Source: Deltaproteobacteria bacterium (GTDB taxonomy: Bacteria > Desulfobacterota > Binatia > Binatales > Binataceae). Taken from it: 34,051 nt of DNA. Location of the stretch: assembly GCA_019237115.1 (NCBI GenBank), contig JAFAHS010000186.1, positions 1 through 34,051 on the forward strand, in the 5' to 3' direction. The position numbers were made by a program, and so were the translations under genes. The notes below the pieces were generated by a model that was not told the DNA's origin, did not search any database, and was given only the letters and a program-made list of their open reading frames with translations. Positions 32,361 to 34,051 of the stretch are shown in pieces (position 1 is the first letter of the stretch; the number at the start of each line of letters is the position of its first letter).

Positions 32361-33133
32361 CGGCGTCCATCCAGTACGATTATTCCGGCCAGGTGGTGTG
32401 TATTACCGGCGGGAGCCGCGGCCTTGGCCATGCGATGGCGCTCGGCTTCGCGGCAGCCGGCGCGAATCTCGCGATTGCGAGCCGCAAGATCGAATCGTGC
32501 GAAGCGACGGTGAAAGAAATCCGTGCGCTGGGCCGCGACGGTTCGGCGCACGCAATTCACGTCGGCAAATGGGACGATTGCAACCGGCTTTACGATGAAG
32601 TCTACGCGAAGTGGGGACGCTGCGATGTGCTGATTAACAACGCCGGGCTGTCGCCATTGTACGCCTCGTTGGTGGAACACACCGAGGATCTGTTCGACAA
32701 GGTGATCGCGGTCAACCTGAAGGGACCGTTTCGGCTCTCGGCGCTGTTCGGATCGAAGATGAAAGCCGGCGCCGGCGGCGCAATTATCAATGTCTCGTCG
32801 GTCTCTTCGATTCGACCCTCCGCGACCACGGCGCCATACTCGGCGGCCAAGGCGGGGCTGAACGCGATTACGGCTGCCTTTGCCAACGAGTACGGGCCGA
32901 AGGTCCGGGTTAACTGCATCATGGCGGGCCCGTTTCATACCGATATCAGCAAGGGGTGGTCGCGCACCGAAGAGTTCACGCAACGGGCCGCGAAGAATTA
33001 CGCCAGCGGACGGGCAGGCGAGCCGGAGGAAATCGTGGGCGCGGCCCTGTACCTCGCAAGTCCCGCGGCCAGTTTCACAACCGGGGCGGTGCTGACCGTC
33101 GACGGCGGGCAGTCGAATCCCAGAGTCGCTTAG
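32357..33133 (+). CDS. Short-chain dehydrogenase/reductase
   Basis: A 258-residue classical SDR. The cofactor motif is TGGSRGLG (17-24), NNAG is at 94-97, the catalytic Ser lies in INVSSVSS (147-148), Tyr161 and Lys165 form YSAAK, and the C terminus is FTTGAVLTVDGGQSN. ASRK after strand 2 suggests NADP preference. The ATG overlaps the stop of the dehydrogenase gene (ATGA), so the two are co-translated. Substrate unknown; a hydroxyacyl-CoA or hydroxy/keto intermediate of the same pathway is the natural guess. It differs clearly from the 29257 SDR and is not a recent duplicate. A 186-nt spacer follows. Confidence 0.92.
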   Translation: MTASIQYDYSGQVVCITGGSRGLGHAMALGFAAAGANLAIASRKIESCEATVKEIRALGRDGSAHAIHVGKWDDCNRLYDEVYAKWGRCDVLINNAGLSPLYASLVEHTEDLFDKVIAVNLKGPFRLSALFGSKMKAGAGGAIINVSSVSSIRPSATTAPYSAAKAGLNAITAAFANEYGPKVRVNCIMAGPFHTDISKGWSRTEEFTQRAAKNYASGRAGEPEEIVGAALYLASPAASFTTGAVLTVDGGQSNPRVA

Positions 33134-33319
33134 GCGGATGAAGCTGCGGGCGCACCGCGACCCACGACCCAGGTGTCGGTGCGAGGCGGGCCGGGGTCCG
33201 AGGAATTCCGCCGCCTCCCGCCCCCGGGCGCGAGAAGAATTCGGACTAGTCCAACGACGCCCCAGCGGCAGCTGACACGCCGCACACCTGGTGAGAGCAC
33301 CGCGCTCCTTGAGGCAATC
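33134..33319. other. Intergenic region before the terminal hydrolase gene
   Basis: These 186 bases hold no recognised gene, terminator or repeat. The only assignable element is GAGG at 33311-33314, the ribosome binding site of the following gene. Confidence 0.5.
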
Positions 33320-34051
33320 ATGCCGAATCTGGTTCGCGAGGGAGTCAAAATCTACTACGAAGAGCGGGGCAGCGGCCCCGCGGTCCTGCTGTCGCACGGG
33401 TACGGCGCCAGCGCCCGGATGTGGCAGGGGCAAATGGAGGCGCTGTCCGATCGCTATCATTTGATCGCTTTTGACATGCGCGGACACGACCGTTCCGATT
33501 CGCCCGACGATCCTGCCGAGTATTCGCACCAGCTCACCATTGGCGACATGAGCGCGGTGCTCGACGCGTGCAGCGTGGGGCGCGCGGTCATCGCCGGGTT
33601 GTCGTTGGGCGGGTTCATGTCACTGGCGTTTCACCTCGCCCATCCGGAGCGAACCATCGCGCTGATGCTGTTTGACACCGGGCCTGGCTACAAAAAAGAC
33701 GGTCCGCGCGAGGAGTGGAACAAGATGGCGAGGACGCGCGCCGCGCAACTTGAAAGGGACGGGCTCGACACCGCGCAGGCGAGTGCCGAAGTGCGCGTCG
33801 CGCGTCACCGCAGCGCAAGGGGCCTGGCGCTCGCGGCGCGGGGAATGCTCACGCAGAACGACGGCAGGGTTATCGATTCCTTGCCGGAAATCCGGGTGCC
33901 GACACTGGTGCTGGCGGGTGCAGAAGACAAGATGTTCATCCCGTCCGCCGAGTACATGGGGGCCAAGATACCTGGCGCTGAGAAGTCAATCCTGGCCAAC
34001 GCGGGTCACGCCGCCAATATCGACCAGCCGGCCGCATTCAATGCGGTGGTG
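33320..34051 (+). CDS. Alpha/beta hydrolase (C-terminal end cut by window edge)
   Basis: An ATG at 33320, preceded by GAGG 5 nt upstream, opens a frame of 244 codons that runs to the window end. The translation has LLSHGYGASARMWQ (oxyanion region), FDMRGHDRSD, the nucleophile elbow AGLSLGGFMS, an acid in LAGAEDKMFIP and the base in NAGHAANIDQP. All three catalytic residues are present, so only about 10-25 residues are probably missing. The family covers esterases, C-C hydrolases and lactonases; with the neighbouring acyl-CoA genes it may open or cleave a pathway product, but this is inference. Same strand as the catabolic operon but with a 186-nt gap. Confidence 0.9.
   Translation, partial: MPNLVREGVKIYYEERGSGPAVLLSHGYGASARMWQGQMEALSDRYHLIAFDMRGHDRSDSPDDPAEYSHQLTIGDMSAVLDACSVGRAVIAGLSLGGFMSLAFHLAHPERTIALMLFDTGPGYKKDGPREEWNKMARTRAAQLERDGLDTAQASAEVRVARHRSARGLALAARGMLTQNDGRVIDSLPEIRVPTLVLAGAEDKMFIPSAEYMGAKIPGAEKSILANAGHAANIDQPAAFNAVV

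Overview
The window is a GC-rich, densely coding bacterial chromosome segment with GTG and TTG starts mixed among ATG and clear GGAGG-type ribosome binding sites. A lytic transglycosylase, a bifunctional GlnE, a BMP-type binding lipoprotein and many acyl-CoA genes suggest a Gram-negative, soil- or sediment-type heterotroph. The mix of D-aminoacylase-like amidohydrolases, luciferase-family oxidoreductases, class III CoA-transferases, DUF35/thiolase pairs and ACAD10/11-like dehydrogenases recalls uncultured deltaproteobacterial or Binatota-like genomes. That placement is inference from gene style only. No rRNA, tRNA, CRISPR array, transposase or integrase was seen.

Layout. Left edge (1-4418, minus): a two-gene amidoligase cluster, a transglutaminase/DUF2126 protein followed by a circularly permuted ATP-grasp protein that runs off the window. 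4743-11931: a D-aminoacylase-like amidohydrolase with its own terminator (minus), a SAM methyltransferase (plus), a hydrolase/LLM flavin oxidoreductase operon (minus), and divergently a kinase-like phosphotransferase overlapping an exported beta-propeller protein (plus). 11974-16480: housekeeping and envelope genes, namely aroA (minus), a BMP-family lipoprotein gene broken by two compensating frameshifts (minus), a lytic transglycosylase with a histidine-rich tail (plus) and a glutathione S-transferase-like protein (minus). 16575-20257: glnE and cobU (plus), with a recognisable but internally shortened cobalamin riboswitch between them on the opposite strand, facing no minus-strand gene. 20399-22114: a second D-aminoacylase-like amidohydrolase (minus) with a terminator region made of three hairpins.

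Right third (22398-34051): a divergently organised acyl-CoA catabolic island around a TetR regulator. Minus arm: DUF35 Zn-ribbon protein, cysteine-less thiolase-like protein, MDR-family reductase and NMO-like flavoprotein, with gaps of 6-18 nt. Plus arm: tetR, two class III CoA-transferases (the first lacking the catalytic Asp), SDR, enoyl-CoA hydratase, ACAD10/11-like dehydrogenase, SDR, and a hydrolase cut by the window end. A 22-bp imperfect palindrome between the arms overlaps the -35 of a good minus-strand promoter and abuts the tetR start. This implies that TetR autoregulates and controls both arms. Together the genes could activate a carboxylic acid as a CoA ester, dehydrogenate, hydrate and oxidise it, and cleave it by a thiolase/aldolase-like step. 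The substrate cannot be read from the sequence.

Most notable: the opposite-strand degenerate cobalamin riboswitch; the Asp-less/Asp-containing CoA-transferase pair; the cysteine-less thiolase with DUF35 partner; the separately encoded ACAD10/11-like kinase and dehydrogenase; and the frameshift pair in the BMP gene.
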